Shown: positions 52,701 through 61,708 of the stretch, piece after piece
Position numbering within the stretch: the stretch's first letter is position 1
How the letters are laid out: every line of letters starts with the position of its first letter
Origin: Kiritimatiellia bacterium
GTDB taxonomy: Bacteria; Verrucomicrobiota; Kiritimatiellia; UBA8416; YA12-FULL-48-11
Direction of reading: 5' to 3'
Assembly (NCBI GenBank): GCA_028716365.1
Contig: JAQUPZ010000015.1
Coordinates: forward strand, 19,227 to 83,226
DNA length: 64,000 nt
Program-made: the position numbers and the translations under genes
Notes under the pieces: generated by a model
Database searches by the model: none
The model's input: the letters and a program-made list of their open reading frames with translations, nothing else
What the model was told of the DNA's origin: nothing

Positions 52701-53406
52701 GCGTCAGCATTTGATGCACAGGGGGATTACAATTAATCAGGCAGATCCGTCCATTACCCAGGCTACTTGTACTGAATATGGAGCGAAGAAACGTTTTCGA
52801 GTCCTTTTGCTTCATAAAAGCGGGCAACGATTTCCATGGAACACCTTCGGCCAGTTGCACAGGTTCCTGATCGGGAGATTTAGTAAGAAGTTTGTTCGGA
52901 AATTCATCACGACCATCTTTTGGAATACAGCCCACCAGTCCGGTACCGGCTTTGACTTTTTTGAAAATTTCGTATTGGCAGTCAACAGGCAGGATGCTCC
53001 ATTGAATATTTCCGATGACAATGACATCCCAGTCCATGGACAGATCTTTTCGTAACTGTTCGGTAAGTTCTTCAGCGGAATTCCCCTGGATCAGTTTCCA
53101 TGACGAGTCAACTCCGATTCCTGTTTCGCCAAACTGATTGTTTTTTTCGCAGGCAAAGACTTTGTATTGCATATCCATGCGCTGGGCCAGTTCGATAACC
53201 TCCCGCATGGCCTTGCGATGGGTAATGAAAAGAACACGCGGTCCTGGAGTGACTGAGGGTTTAAGCCATGAAATGTGAGGAGTGACCACTTCTTCGCTGG
53301 GCTGGAAGAAAGTCGGATCGTATAACGGTTTCTCCCGTGCGGCGAGGCTGTTATGACTGATAAATATACACGTGACAGCAAACAAGGTGATAATTACACG
53401 TTTCAT
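49747..53406 (-). CDS. Large secreted GH42-like glycoside hydrolase
   Basis: Start at ATG 53406 with GGAGG upstream; 1,219 residues, much longer than typical beta-galactosidases (~650-700). The signal peptide is residues 1-22 (VIITLFAVTCIFISHNSLAA). Residues about 45-255 form a Rossmann-like, glutamine-amidotransferase-like domain (PRVLFITHRKAMREVIELAQ). Beta-rich linkers follow to about 470. The GH42-type TIM barrel lies at about 480-800, with LGDENLF (candidate acid/base Glu587, preceded by Asp, whereas Asn is usual in GH42) and EYGDLKALNTSWGSSFKTWDE. Residues about 810-1010 match the GH42 trimerisation domain (KALILPGCQALGNAEI). More beta domains end the protein. Likely an exo-acting galactosidase-type enzyme. 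Its N-terminal fifth is duplicated downstream. Confidence 0.8.
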   Translation of the reverse strand: MKRVIITLFAVTCIFISHNSLAAREKPLYDPTFFQPSEEVVTPHISWLKPSVTPGPRVLFITHRKAMREVIELAQRMDMQYKVFACEKNNQFGETGIGVDSSWKLIQGNSAEELTEQLRKDLSMDWDVIVIGNIQWSILPVDCQYEIFKKVKAGTGLVGCIPKDGRDEFPNKLLTKSPDQEPVQLAEGVPWKSLPAFMKQKDSKTFLRSIFSTSSLGNGRICLINCNPPVHQMLTPGPTGRIQDCQLDYDYYLATAIRLILWGAKHEMECRIMCPVESQINIVRDEKTELTVNFQIQTPKPVKKASLELKVRNRRNQLWYKETRKINLAQGDNRINFSLRKIPRGSYFADLRVIADKKVLGFGSTGLEIDSKIKISKLTLAQESFGSGEPVKGEVTVENPVSGLFVRLWVMDLHGRIPALGKAEVVNGTAAFTVQTSPALTLVQWLEAELIRGNDIIDVQFIDYPINNRYPDHSDVQFVMWDIYPTDFIGPMIAMEFTRNGIDAFYGGSSSAGYGPYANQWWLPYATRFTDSKTDWYQLKPTRKSDDLVRSPCLTNPKYREEVRSNLTKTARAALNCSTADFTLGDENLFVSGSYDLCFSDTCIADFRTWAQKEYGDLKALNTSWGSSFKTWDEVKPSTLEECRKTENFVPWVDHRLHMESVWAGMHSFSRDVIRSVVPRARVGYEGSDSHVSTWLAADFWKLSHAMNLNNIYYRDFLSLAWRDFVEEGTLLGAGWFGGYTGNRNEPFMRWFPWRAIFKGSNSLWVWAGYGSAGSVMSFDTSLYPFFKAACEEVREIKSGTGKLLMASQRQHDGIALLYSASSVHMATCTPGFPNMDRELNATVKILHDIGLECRVLSYEEVAAGKLQNAEFKALILPGCQALGNAEITSIRQFVENGGYVIADLRPGITDRHSKPYPKGELDNLFGVKQVSKFKKEIRSFTNLGIAKVTCDGSLTLGTGQASAFENGVSAMVFNTLGKGRSLLLNFALDGYPMEAGKSGVEFAGWVEGESYRRIFRNTLANQGILPRVKVEPDAPCVEVSRFVNGPAEYVGIVQALPTAPIEYTNRKVQPPQARPVTISFSREAYIYDIRTGTYLGKGETLATTMTPGIAKLYALLPEKAQKPLLEVPGKTICGQAAKCSVGRKSQTPAGSQVMRIKVCDPDGNELTWYDRNILIKDSVESFTIDFALNDKPGKWHITATDIASGLKETRTLKVVTEE

Positions 53407-53641
53407 TTTGATTCCTCCACAGATTTCCGGGCTTTGAAAAGAAAGTATCCTGAAAGAGTAGAATCCCATAGTCAAGGCTGATTCGTTATTGAAGTCTGGT
53501 CAAACTTATGTTTTAATTCCCTATGTAGACCAATTCTAAGGACAAGGCGAAAATGATTATGGTTTGTGCCCATGTACAAAAGCAACTTCTCATGGCCAAA
53601 CCATGGATTCATTTCTGTTAGTGTTGAATCACGGAGGATGA

Positions 53642-56600
53642 ATGAATCTTGCCAGGCTTTGTAATGTGTTCATTCTGTGTATATTCGCGTCGTCCGTGAA
53701 GCTTGGGGCCGCTTCGATCGAGCTAAAAGGTTCCATGCATGCAGATCATCGCAAAACACCAAGGCTTGAGTTTCCGGATGAGTCTGCATCAAAGGCCAAT
53801 TCTGCGGCCGAATATCTAACAGCCCATAATGAGCTTTATAAAATTCCGGCTGATTTATCCAACTTGGAGGTGGTAAGCGTCCGGCATAGTATCGTCGGCA
53901 TTCACACCCGTTATCGCCAGTTGTTGAATGGACTGCCGGTGGAGGGCGCGGAAATCATAGTTTCCCAGCGCAAGTTGGATGGCTCCATTTATCAGGTCTA
54001 CAACAATACTTTTCCGGTTACGGAACCGGTTATTGCGGCGAAAAACGTCGTGGGTAAGGATGTTGCCTTGCAGAAAGCATGGGATCATCTGCGCGTATAC
54101 GGCTCCTTGACGTCTCTCCCGAAGGCTGACTTGATGTATGTGCCTAATAAGACAGGTTTTAAGCTGATATACAAAACGCTGATCTGCGTGGATGGCCCGT
54201 TTGGTTACTGGGAACACAAGGTGGATGCTCTGACGGGTGGTGTAATTTCCGTCAGGCGTCATGAAATAAGCGAGAAATACAAGCCAAACGAAGTTCCTGA
54301 TTTCTCGCTTTATCGTGGCCCCGTCAAGTCATTGAGTGATGAAATGGTCCGGATCAAGGCCGATATTGAGGCTGCAGGAAAGGCCAAGGGTCCGGTTGCC
54401 AAATCCACTGTGAACGGGACGGCACTTGTATTCGATCCTGATCCGAAAACTACATTAGCCAATACGGGATTATTGGACACCAGTCCGGCGTCAACCTTCG
54501 AAGCCGCCTATTTCACGAACACTCTTCTTCGGGACATCACGCTGGATACAGGTGTATACTACCTGCAGGGGCCATGGGTTAACATCACCAACATGTCCTG
54601 GGAATTGCCGGCCACGGCAGTGTCAACAACGTCCGATGGAAACTGGACGGCCAAGCGGGGTAACAATGCGTTCAATGACGTCATGTGCTACTTCCATATA
54701 GATCAGAACCAGCGTTATCTTCAATCGCTTGGCTACACGAACGCGGCCAGTATCCAGGCAGTCTCGATACCGGTCGATTCCGACGGCGTCGATGGCGATG
54801 ACAATTCGCACTATATTCCTTCGCTGAATTGTCTGGCCTTTGGTCACGGAGGCGTGGATGACGACGAAGACTCCGATGTCATATTGCATGAGTACGGGCA
54901 TGCCCTGACCCATGGCATCGTGCCCACCTGGGGTGGGGGTGATTCCGGAGCGATTGGCGAAGGATACGGGGATTATTGGGGCGCCTCATACAGTTGGACC
55001 AGGCCCAACGGTACAAATTTCTATCCGGCTTGGGCCTTCTCGTGGGATGGGCATGGCTCGGATACATGGACAGGCCGTTTTCTTGACATGACTAATTTGA
55101 CTTACGACTATTCCCACAATTATGAGGCTCACGAAACAATTGATGCGATCCCGAATTATTCCGATCAGCTTTGGGGCGCGCCGATCTACATGGCTTTCCG
55201 GGATTTGATCAACATGGGATACCAGCGCACGGAAATGGATACGATCATAATGGAATCGTTCTTCGGGGTGGGCAATGGGGTGAAGATGCGGGACATGGCG
55301 GATGCGACGGTTATGGCCGCCATGGCGCTGTTCCCGACCGGCCAGCACGCTTCAGTCTACTATACCCGGTTTACGAACCAGTTAATCCTCACGGCTTACC
55401 CGCTTCAGGACCCCACTCTGATTTATCCCGTGGGTGGGGAAATTTTTGCTACGGGATCCGTGATCAATGTCCTGTGGAACCGGAATGGCGCGCTGCCCAA
55501 AGCTTCCGCGCAAATTGAGTATTGCAGTGAACCGTGGGTGGTTTATTTCTATAACCAGGTTGAATCATCGGGTACGAACGACTGGACCTGTACCAAAATA
55601 GGTGGCACGGACTGGTATATTACAACTTCAACAAACCACAGTCCGACCCACAGCTGGTTTGCTACTGATGATACCGTGGTCAGCCGTCAGTACCTGATCG
55701 TGACTAACATATTATCCGTAAGCAACGGGTCCGTTCTGTCGTTCTGGCATTACTATGATCTTGAAAGTACGTATGACGGAGCTGTGGTGGAAATCAGCGT
55801 AAACGGAGGGGTATTTATCGACCTTGGGACCAATGCGACCCAGAATGGCTATAATGCGACAATTTCAAGTTCCTATGGCAACTTTATCGGAGGGCGACAG
55901 GCCTTTAGCGGCTCAAGCGGTGGATTTATAGAAACCAGGATCCCGCTTTCAGCTTACGAGGGTCAGCTTGTTCAAATCCGGTTCTGCGAATCTGATGATG
56001 ATGGGAATGCGAATCTTGGCTGGTACGTGGACGATATCAAGATCGAGGTTGAGCCTGAATGGACTTTGGTTGCCATAACGCCCACCAACGCTTCCAGCCA
56101 TTCCTGGACGCTCCCGATAATAACCGGCACCAACTATGCTGTGCGGGTAAAACTGATCGGGAGTAACTGCACGGATTCCGCCTGGTCAACCAGTTCACCT
56201 TTCACTATTGCCGAAACCAGAACTTTCACGGTCAACGGGCCGGGTTACGGACTGTCAAGTCCGGCTTACGGCGTTCACACGAACGTCGTTGGGATGAATC
56301 TTGCGTGTGTCGTTACGAACTCACCGGTGGTTCTCGGCGGCGGGACGACGCAGTACGTGTGCACGGGCTGGTCGATGAGCGGTAATGCGCCGATTAACGG
56401 GTCGGACACTAACTGCGTGATGCAGTTTACAAACAATGCCACTCTGACGTGGAACTGGCAGATGCAGTACAAGCTGGCGGTCACTACCAATGGAGTCGGT
56501 ACTGGGACCGTGACGGGAAACGGTAACGGGTGGCATCTGCCTGACAGCAGTGTGACGGTTACGGGTGTTCCTTCGGCCCATTGCTATTTTGCCGGCTGGT

Positions 56601-57067
56601 CGGGTGACGTGCCGCCGGCACAGACCAACAATACCGTTGTGACCATGACGATGGATCAGCCGTATTCCATAGCGATTCACTTCGACGCCAACATGGCTGC
56701 AAACAACACGCCGTACTGGTGGCTGGCGCAGTACGGGATACCCACGAACGAGGCGGGAACGCTGTACGATGAGGGTGACGGCATACCGGCATGGCAGGAA
56801 TACATTGCGGACACTGATCCTACGAACAAGCAATCCATACTGGCTCTGGTTCGTATCAGGCCGGAAGCCGGCAATATCAGGATCGAGTGGGAAGGTGGCC
56901 AGTTGGCAACTCAGTACATACAGATTTGTGCCAACCTCTGTTCTACGAGTGCCCTTTGGCAGAGCATTTATACGAACGGTGTCTTGCCCACGTTGGTGAC
57001 GAATTTCTTCATAGATTACGGCAGAACCAATCCCATATTATACTACCGGGTCAAGACTGTGCGCTGA
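53642..57067 (+). CDS. Large secreted zinc metalloprotease, copy 1 (M4/M36-like with beta modules)
   Basis: A 1,141-residue protein. The ATG at 53642 has GGAGG five bases upstream. Signal peptide at residues 1-24. Residues about 55-210 are an FTP/PepSY-like propeptide (VSVRHSIVGIHTRYRQLLNG, YWEHKVDALTGGVIS). The catalytic domain contains HEYGH (416-420) and the third zinc ligand Glu440 in GEGYGDYW, a gluzincin arrangement most like M36/M4. A MAM-like or immune-inhibitor-A-like beta-sandwich follows (VLSFWHYYDLES, WYVDDIKIE, ~670-800), then two InlB-B-type repeats (~880-1010, AHCYFAGWSGDV) and a C-terminal DEGDGIPAWQEYIADTD module. No sorting motif is evident. Probably a secreted protein-degrading enzyme activated by propeptide removal. 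Confidence 0.9.
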   Translation: MNLARLCNVFILCIFASSVKLGAASIELKGSMHADHRKTPRLEFPDESASKANSAAEYLTAHNELYKIPADLSNLEVVSVRHSIVGIHTRYRQLLNGLPVEGAEIIVSQRKLDGSIYQVYNNTFPVTEPVIAAKNVVGKDVALQKAWDHLRVYGSLTSLPKADLMYVPNKTGFKLIYKTLICVDGPFGYWEHKVDALTGGVISVRRHEISEKYKPNEVPDFSLYRGPVKSLSDEMVRIKADIEAAGKAKGPVAKSTVNGTALVFDPDPKTTLANTGLLDTSPASTFEAAYFTNTLLRDITLDTGVYYLQGPWVNITNMSWELPATAVSTTSDGNWTAKRGNNAFNDVMCYFHIDQNQRYLQSLGYTNAASIQAVSIPVDSDGVDGDDNSHYIPSLNCLAFGHGGVDDDEDSDVILHEYGHALTHGIVPTWGGGDSGAIGEGYGDYWGASYSWTRPNGTNFYPAWAFSWDGHGSDTWTGRFLDMTNLTYDYSHNYEAHETIDAIPNYSDQLWGAPIYMAFRDLINMGYQRTEMDTIIMESFFGVGNGVKMRDMADATVMAAMALFPTGQHASVYYTRFTNQLILTAYPLQDPTLIYPVGGEIFATGSVINVLWNRNGALPKASAQIEYCSEPWVVYFYNQVESSGTNDWTCTKIGGTDWYITTSTNHSPTHSWFATDDTVVSRQYLIVTNILSVSNGSVLSFWHYYDLESTYDGAVVEISVNGGVFIDLGTNATQNGYNATISSSYGNFIGGRQAFSGSSGGFIETRIPLSAYEGQLVQIRFCESDDDGNANLGWYVDDIKIEVEPEWTLVAITPTNASSHSWTLPIITGTNYAVRVKLIGSNCTDSAWSTSSPFTIAETRTFTVNGPGYGLSSPAYGVHTNVVGMNLACVVTNSPVVLGGGTTQYVCTGWSMSGNAPINGSDTNCVMQFTNNATLTWNWQMQYKLAVTTNGVGTGTVTGNGNGWHLPDSSVTVTGVPSAHCYFAGWSGDVPPAQTNNTVVTMTMDQPYSIAIHFDANMAANNTPYWWLAQYGIPTNEAGTLYDEGDGIPAWQEYIADTDPTNKQSILALVRIRPEAGNIRIEWEGGQLATQYIQICANLCSTSALWQSIYTNGVLPTLVTNFFIDYGRTNPILYYRVKTVR

Positions 57068-57078
57068 TCATTAGCCCG

Positions 57079-57114
57079 TATATTTCATGAACGTGGTTAT
57101 GGTCATGAAATATA
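57079..57114 (+). other. Perfect 12-bp stem-loop after metalloprotease copy 1
   Basis: TATATTTCATGA (57079-57090) and TCATGAAATATA (57103-57114) form a 12-bp stem with a 12-base loop, twelve bases after the stop. There is no T-run, so it is a hairpin that may stabilise or terminate the mRNA. It is repeated in unit 2. Confidence 0.5.
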
Positions 57115-57121
57115 CTCTCGG

Positions 57122-57891
57122 ATGGCCGTGGCGAGGTAGTAGTCATAATCCAACTATCAGGCCTGAATACGACCAGTTGGACCGGGCGTCAGCATTTGAT
57201 GCACAGGGGGATTACAATTAATCAGGCAGATCCGTCCATTACCCAGGCTACTTGTACTGAATATGGAGCGAAGAAACGTTTTCGAGTCCTTTTGCTTCAT
57301 AAAAGCAGGCAATGATTTCCAAGGAATGCCTTCGATTAATTGCAAAGGTTCCTGTTCGGGAGATTTGTTTAGAAGTTTATTCAGAAATTCATCACGACCA
57401 TCTTTTGGAATACAGCCCACCAGTCCGGTTCCGGCTTTGACTTTTTTGAAAATTTCGTATTGGCAGTCAATAGGCAGGATTCTCCATTGAATATTTCCGA
57501 TGACAATGACATCCCAGTCCATGGACAGATCTTTTCGTAACTGTTCGGTAAGTTCTTCAGCAGAATTCCCCTGGATCAGTTTCCATGACGAGTCAACTCC
57601 GATTCCTGTTTCGCCAAACTGATTGTTTTTTTCACAGGCGAAGACCTTGTATTGCATATCCATCCGCTGGGCCAGTTCGATAACCTCCCGCATGGCCTTG
57701 CGATGGGTAATGAAAAGAACACGCGGTCCTGGAGTGACTGAGGGTTTAAGCCATGAAATGTGAGGAGTGACCACTTCTTCGCTGGGCTGGAAAAAAGTCG
57801 GATCATATAACGGTTTCTCCCGTGCGGCGAGGCTGTTATGATTGATAAATATATATGTGACAACAAACAAGGTGATAATTACACGTTTCAT
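57122..57891 (-). pseudogene. Truncated second copy of the GH42-like gene
   Basis: A frame from ATG 57891, with GGAGG upstream, gives 244 residues almost identical to the start of the GH42-like protein (signal peptide plus the Rossmann-like domain). It ends at TGA 57159-57157, where GATTGCCAA of the full gene has become GCCTGATAG; homology continues to 57122 and then stops at the duplication junction. The TIM barrel and everything after it are missing. The frame is otherwise intact, so a short secreted protein could still be made. As a glycosidase it is dead. Confidence 0.8.
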
Positions 57892-58134
57892 TTTGATTCC
57901 TCCGCAGGTTCCGGAACTTTGAACACAGACAGAGCGACATCCTGAAAGAGCAGAAGCCCATAGTCAAGAATGATTCGTTATTGAAGTCTGGCCAAACTTA
58001 TGTTTTAATTCCCGATATCGACCAATCCTAAGGACAAGGCAAAAATGATTATGGTTTGTGCCTATGTCACAAAAGTAATTTCTTATAACCAAACCATAGA
58101 TTCTTTTCTGTTAATGTTGAATCACGGAGGATGA

Positions 58135-61100
58135 ATGAATCTTGCCAGGCTTTGTAATGTGTTCATTCTGTGTATATTCGCGTCGTCCGTGAAGCTTGGG
58201 GCCGCTTCGATCGAGCTAAAAGGTTCCATGCATGCAGATCATCGTAAAACACCAAGGCTTGAGTTTCCGGGTGAGTCTGCATCAAAGGCCAATTCTGCGG
58301 CCGAATATCTAACAGCCCATAATGAGCTTTATAAAATTCCGGCTGATTTATCCAACTTGGAGGTGGTAAGCGTCCGGCATAGTATCATCGGCGTTCACAC
58401 ACGTTATCGCCAGTTGTTGAATGGACTGCCGGTGGAGGGTGCGGAAATCATAGTTTCCCAGCGCAAGTTGGATGGCTCCATTTATCAGGTCTACAATAAT
58501 ACTTTTCCGGTTACAAAACCGGTTGCGGCGGCGAAAAATGTCATTGGCAGGGATGTTGCCTTACAGAAAGCATGGGATCATCTGCGCGTATACGGCTCCT
58601 TGAAGTCTCTCCCGAAGGCTGATTTGATGTATGTTCCTAATAAGACAGGTTTTAAGCTGATATACAAAACGCTGATCTGCGTAGACGGCCCGTTTGGTTA
58701 CTGGGAGCACAAGGTGGATGCTCTAACGGGCGGTGTAATTTCCATCAGGCGTCATGAAATAAGCGAGAAATATAAGCCAAACGAAGTTCCTGATTTCTCG
58801 CTTTATCGTGGCCCCGTAAAGTCATTGAGTGATGAAATGGTCCGGATCAAGGCTGATATTGAGGCTGCAGGAAAGGCCAAGGGTCCTGTTGCCAAATCCA
58901 CTGTGAACGGGACGGCGCTTGTATTCGATCCTGATCCGAAAACTACATTGAACAATGCGGGATTGTTGGACAGCAGTCCTGCGTCAACCTTCGATCCCGC
59001 CTATTTTACGAATACTCTTCGGGATATCACGCTGGATACAGGTGTATACTACCTGCAGGGGCCATGGGTTAATATCACCAATATGGCCTCTGAATTGCCG
59101 GCCACGGCAGTGTCGACAACGTCCGATGGAAACTGGACGGCCAAGCGGGGTAACAATGCGTTTAATGACGTCATGTGCTACTTCCATATAGATCAGAACC
59201 AGCGTTATCTTCAATCGCTTGGCTACACGAACGCGACTAGTATCCAGGCAGTCTCGATACCGGTCGATTCCGATGGCCTCGATGGAGCTGACAATGCGTG
59301 GTATGTTCCTTCGCAGAATTATCTGGCCTTTGGTCACGGAGGCGTGGATGACGCCGAAGACTCCGATGTCATATTGCATGAGTACGGGCATGCCCTGACC
59401 TTTGGCGTCGTGCCCAGCTGGGGTGGGGGTGATTCCGGAGCAATTGGCGAAGGATACGGGGATTACTGGGGTGGCTCATACAGTTGGAGCAGGCCCAACG
59501 GTACAAACTTCAATCCGGCTTGGGCTTGCTCGTGGGATGGGCATGGCGCGGATACATGGGCAGGCCGTTTTCTTAACATGACTAATTTGACTTACGACTA
59601 TTCCCACAATTATGAGGCTCACGAAACAATTGATGCGATCCCGAATTATTCCGATCAGCTTTGGAGCGCGCCGATCTACATGGCTTTCCGGGATTTGATC
59701 AACATGGGATACCAGCGCACGGAAATGGATACGATCATAATGGAATCGTTCTTCGGGGTGGGTAATGGGGTGAAGATGCGGGACATGGCGGATGCGACGG
59801 TTATGGCCGCCATGGAGCTGTTCCCGACCGGCCAGCACGCTTCAGTCTACTATACCCGGTTTATGAACCAGTTAATCGCCACGACTTACCCGCTTCAGGT
59901 CCCCACGCTGATTTATCCCGTGGGTGGAGAAATATTTGCTACGGGATCCGTGATCAATGTCCTGTGGAACCGGAATGGTGCGTTGCCCAAAGCTTCCGCG
60001 CAAATTGAGTATTGCAGTGAACCGTGGGTGGTTTATTTCTATGACCAGGTTGAATCGGGTCAGAACGGCTGGGGCTTTGGCAAAACGGGTGGCACGGACT
60101 GGTATATTATAACTTCAACCAACCACAGTCCAACCCACAGCTGGTTTGCCACTGATGATACCTCGACCTGCAGTCAGTTCCTGATCATGCCTTCCATATC
60201 CGTAAGCAACGGGGCCGTTCTGTCGTTCTGGCATTACTATGATCTTGAGAGTAGTTATGACGGCGCCGTGGTGGAAATCAGCGCAAGCGGAGGACCGTGG
60301 ATTGATCTCGGAACCAATGCGACCCAGAATGGCTATAATATGACACTTTTAAGTGGCCCAATCGCCGGGCGACCGGCCTTTAGCGGTTCAAGCGGTGGAT
60401 TTATAGAAACCAGGATCCCGCTTTCGGCTTACGAGGGTCAGAATGTTCAAATCCGGTTCCGCGAATCTGATGACAGTTCGGAGGGAGTGCTTGGCTGGTA
60501 CGTGGATGATATCAAGATCGAGGGTGAACCGGCATGGACTCTGGTTGCCATAACGCCCACCAACGCTTCCAGCCATTCCTGGACGCTCCCGATAATAACC
60601 GGCACCAACTATGCTGTGCGGGTGAAACTGATCGGGAGTAACTGCACGGATTCCGCCTGGTCAACCAGTTCACCCTTCACTATTGCCGAAACCAGAACTT
60701 TCACGGTCAACGGCCCGGGTTACGGACTGTCAAGTCCGGCTTACGGTGTTTACACGAACGTCGTGGGGATGGATCTTGCGTGTGTCGTTACGAACTCGCC
60801 GGTAGTTCTCGGCGGCGGGACCACGCAGTACGTGTGCACGGGCTGGTCGATGAGCGGTAATGTGCCGACTAACGGGTCGGACACTAACTGCATGATGCAG
60901 TTTACAAACAATGCCACTCTGACGTGGAACTGGCAGATGCAGTACAAGCTGGCGGTCACTACCAACGGGAGCGGGATCGGGACCGTGACCGGAAACGGTA
61001 ACGGGTGGCATCTGCCTGACAGCAGTGTGACGGTTACAGGTGTTCCTTCGGCCCATTGCTATTTTGCCGGCTGGTCGGGTGACGTCCCATCGGAACAGAC

Positions 61101-61542
61101 CAACAATACCGTTGTGACCATGTTGATGAATCAGCCTTATTCCATAGCGATTCACTTCGACGCCAACATGGCTGCAAACAACACGCCGTACTGGTGGCTG
61201 GCGCAGTACGGGATACCCACGAACGAGGCGGGAACGCTATACGATGAGGGTGACGGCATACCGGCATGGCAGGAATACATTGCGGACACTGATCCGACAA
61301 ACAAACAATCTATACTGGCTCTGGTCGGTATCAGGCCGGAAGCCGGCAATATCAGGATCGAGTGGGAAGGTGGCTTATTGGCGACTCAGTACATACAGAT
61401 CTGTACCAATCTCTGTTCTGCGAGTGCCCTTTGGCAGAGCATTTATACGAACGGTGTCTTGCCCACGCCGCCGGCGAATTTCTTCATAGATTACGGCAGA
61501 ACCAACCCCATATTATACTACCGGGTCAAGACTGTACGATGA
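58135..61542 (+). CDS. Large secreted zinc metalloprotease, copy 2
   Basis: A 1,135-residue duplicate of the gene at 53642 with the same start context. Signal peptide, FTP-like propeptide, HEYGH (415-419) and GEGYGDYW are all kept, so it should be active. The first ~270 residues and the last ~330 are almost identical to copy 1. Differences cluster near the active site (TFGVVPSWGG for THGIVPTWGG) and above all in the MAM-like beta-sandwich (about residues 640-800), where short insertions and deletions occur (for example QNGWGFGKTGG for TNDWTCTKIGG). This suggests divergence in substrate or target binding after a fairly recent duplication. Confidence 0.9.
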   Translation: MNLARLCNVFILCIFASSVKLGAASIELKGSMHADHRKTPRLEFPGESASKANSAAEYLTAHNELYKIPADLSNLEVVSVRHSIIGVHTRYRQLLNGLPVEGAEIIVSQRKLDGSIYQVYNNTFPVTKPVAAAKNVIGRDVALQKAWDHLRVYGSLKSLPKADLMYVPNKTGFKLIYKTLICVDGPFGYWEHKVDALTGGVISIRRHEISEKYKPNEVPDFSLYRGPVKSLSDEMVRIKADIEAAGKAKGPVAKSTVNGTALVFDPDPKTTLNNAGLLDSSPASTFDPAYFTNTLRDITLDTGVYYLQGPWVNITNMASELPATAVSTTSDGNWTAKRGNNAFNDVMCYFHIDQNQRYLQSLGYTNATSIQAVSIPVDSDGLDGADNAWYVPSQNYLAFGHGGVDDAEDSDVILHEYGHALTFGVVPSWGGGDSGAIGEGYGDYWGGSYSWSRPNGTNFNPAWACSWDGHGADTWAGRFLNMTNLTYDYSHNYEAHETIDAIPNYSDQLWSAPIYMAFRDLINMGYQRTEMDTIIMESFFGVGNGVKMRDMADATVMAAMELFPTGQHASVYYTRFMNQLIATTYPLQVPTLIYPVGGEIFATGSVINVLWNRNGALPKASAQIEYCSEPWVVYFYDQVESGQNGWGFGKTGGTDWYIITSTNHSPTHSWFATDDTSTCSQFLIMPSISVSNGAVLSFWHYYDLESSYDGAVVEISASGGPWIDLGTNATQNGYNMTLLSGPIAGRPAFSGSSGGFIETRIPLSAYEGQNVQIRFRESDDSSEGVLGWYVDDIKIEGEPAWTLVAITPTNASSHSWTLPIITGTNYAVRVKLIGSNCTDSAWSTSSPFTIAETRTFTVNGPGYGLSSPAYGVYTNVVGMDLACVVTNSPVVLGGGTTQYVCTGWSMSGNVPTNGSDTNCMMQFTNNATLTWNWQMQYKLAVTTNGSGIGTVTGNGNGWHLPDSSVTVTGVPSAHCYFAGWSGDVPSEQTNNTVVTMLMNQPYSIAIHFDANMAANNTPYWWLAQYGIPTNEAGTLYDEGDGIPAWQEYIADTDPTNKQSILALVGIRPEAGNIRIEWEGGLLATQYIQICTNLCSASALWQSIYTNGVLPTPPANFFIDYGRTNPILYYRVKTVR

Positions 61543-61553
61543 TCATTAGCCCG

Positions 61554-61589
61554 TATATTTCATGAACGTGGTTACGATCATGAAATATA
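61554..61589 (+). other. Perfect 12-bp stem-loop after metalloprotease copy 2
   Basis: Same TATATTTCATGA/TCATGAAATATA stem as at 57079. The loop differs at two positions (ACGTGGTTACGA here, ACGTGGTTATGG there) while both arms are unchanged, which points to conservation of the stem. Confidence 0.5.
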
Positions 61590-61596
61590 CTCTCGG

Positions 61597-61703
61597 ATGG
61601 CCGTGGCGAGGTAGTAGTCATAATCCAACTGTCAGGCCTGAATACGACAGGTTGGGTCGGGGGTCAACATCTGATGTACTGGAACATTACAATTCAACAA
61701 GCC
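61597..61703 (-). pseudogene. Third, ~107-bp remnant of the GH42-like gene
   Basis: The sequence from ATGGCCGTGGCGAGGTAG to about ACAATTCAACAAGCCGATG matches 52637-52745 of the full GH42-like gene. It is more diverged than unit 2 and ends six bases before the stop of the aldo/keto-reductase-fold gene. It shows that the array once had at least a third unit. Confidence 0.7.
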
Positions 61704-61708
61704 GATGT

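Larger units (their letters stand above)
52637..57121. repeat. Tandem duplication unit 1 (~4,485 bp)
   Basis: The unit runs from inside the GH42-like gene (at the codons for LATA) through its 5' end, the intergenic region and the whole metalloprotease gene, including its 3' hairpin. It is followed head-to-tail by unit 2. The junction is seen as ATGGC(A/C)GTGGCGAGGTA at 52637, 57122 and 61597. Confidence 0.85.
57122..61596. repeat. Tandem duplication unit 2 (~4,475 bp)
   Basis: Second copy of the unit, holding the truncated GH42-like gene, the same intergenic sequence and metalloprotease copy 2. It joins directly to a third, ~107-bp partial copy at 61597. Confidence 0.85.

Noticed and set aside
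57068..57160. Possible separate small gene between metalloprotease copy 1 and the truncated GH42 copy
   Set aside because: The sequence is explained by the 3' hairpin of the protease and the duplication junction.
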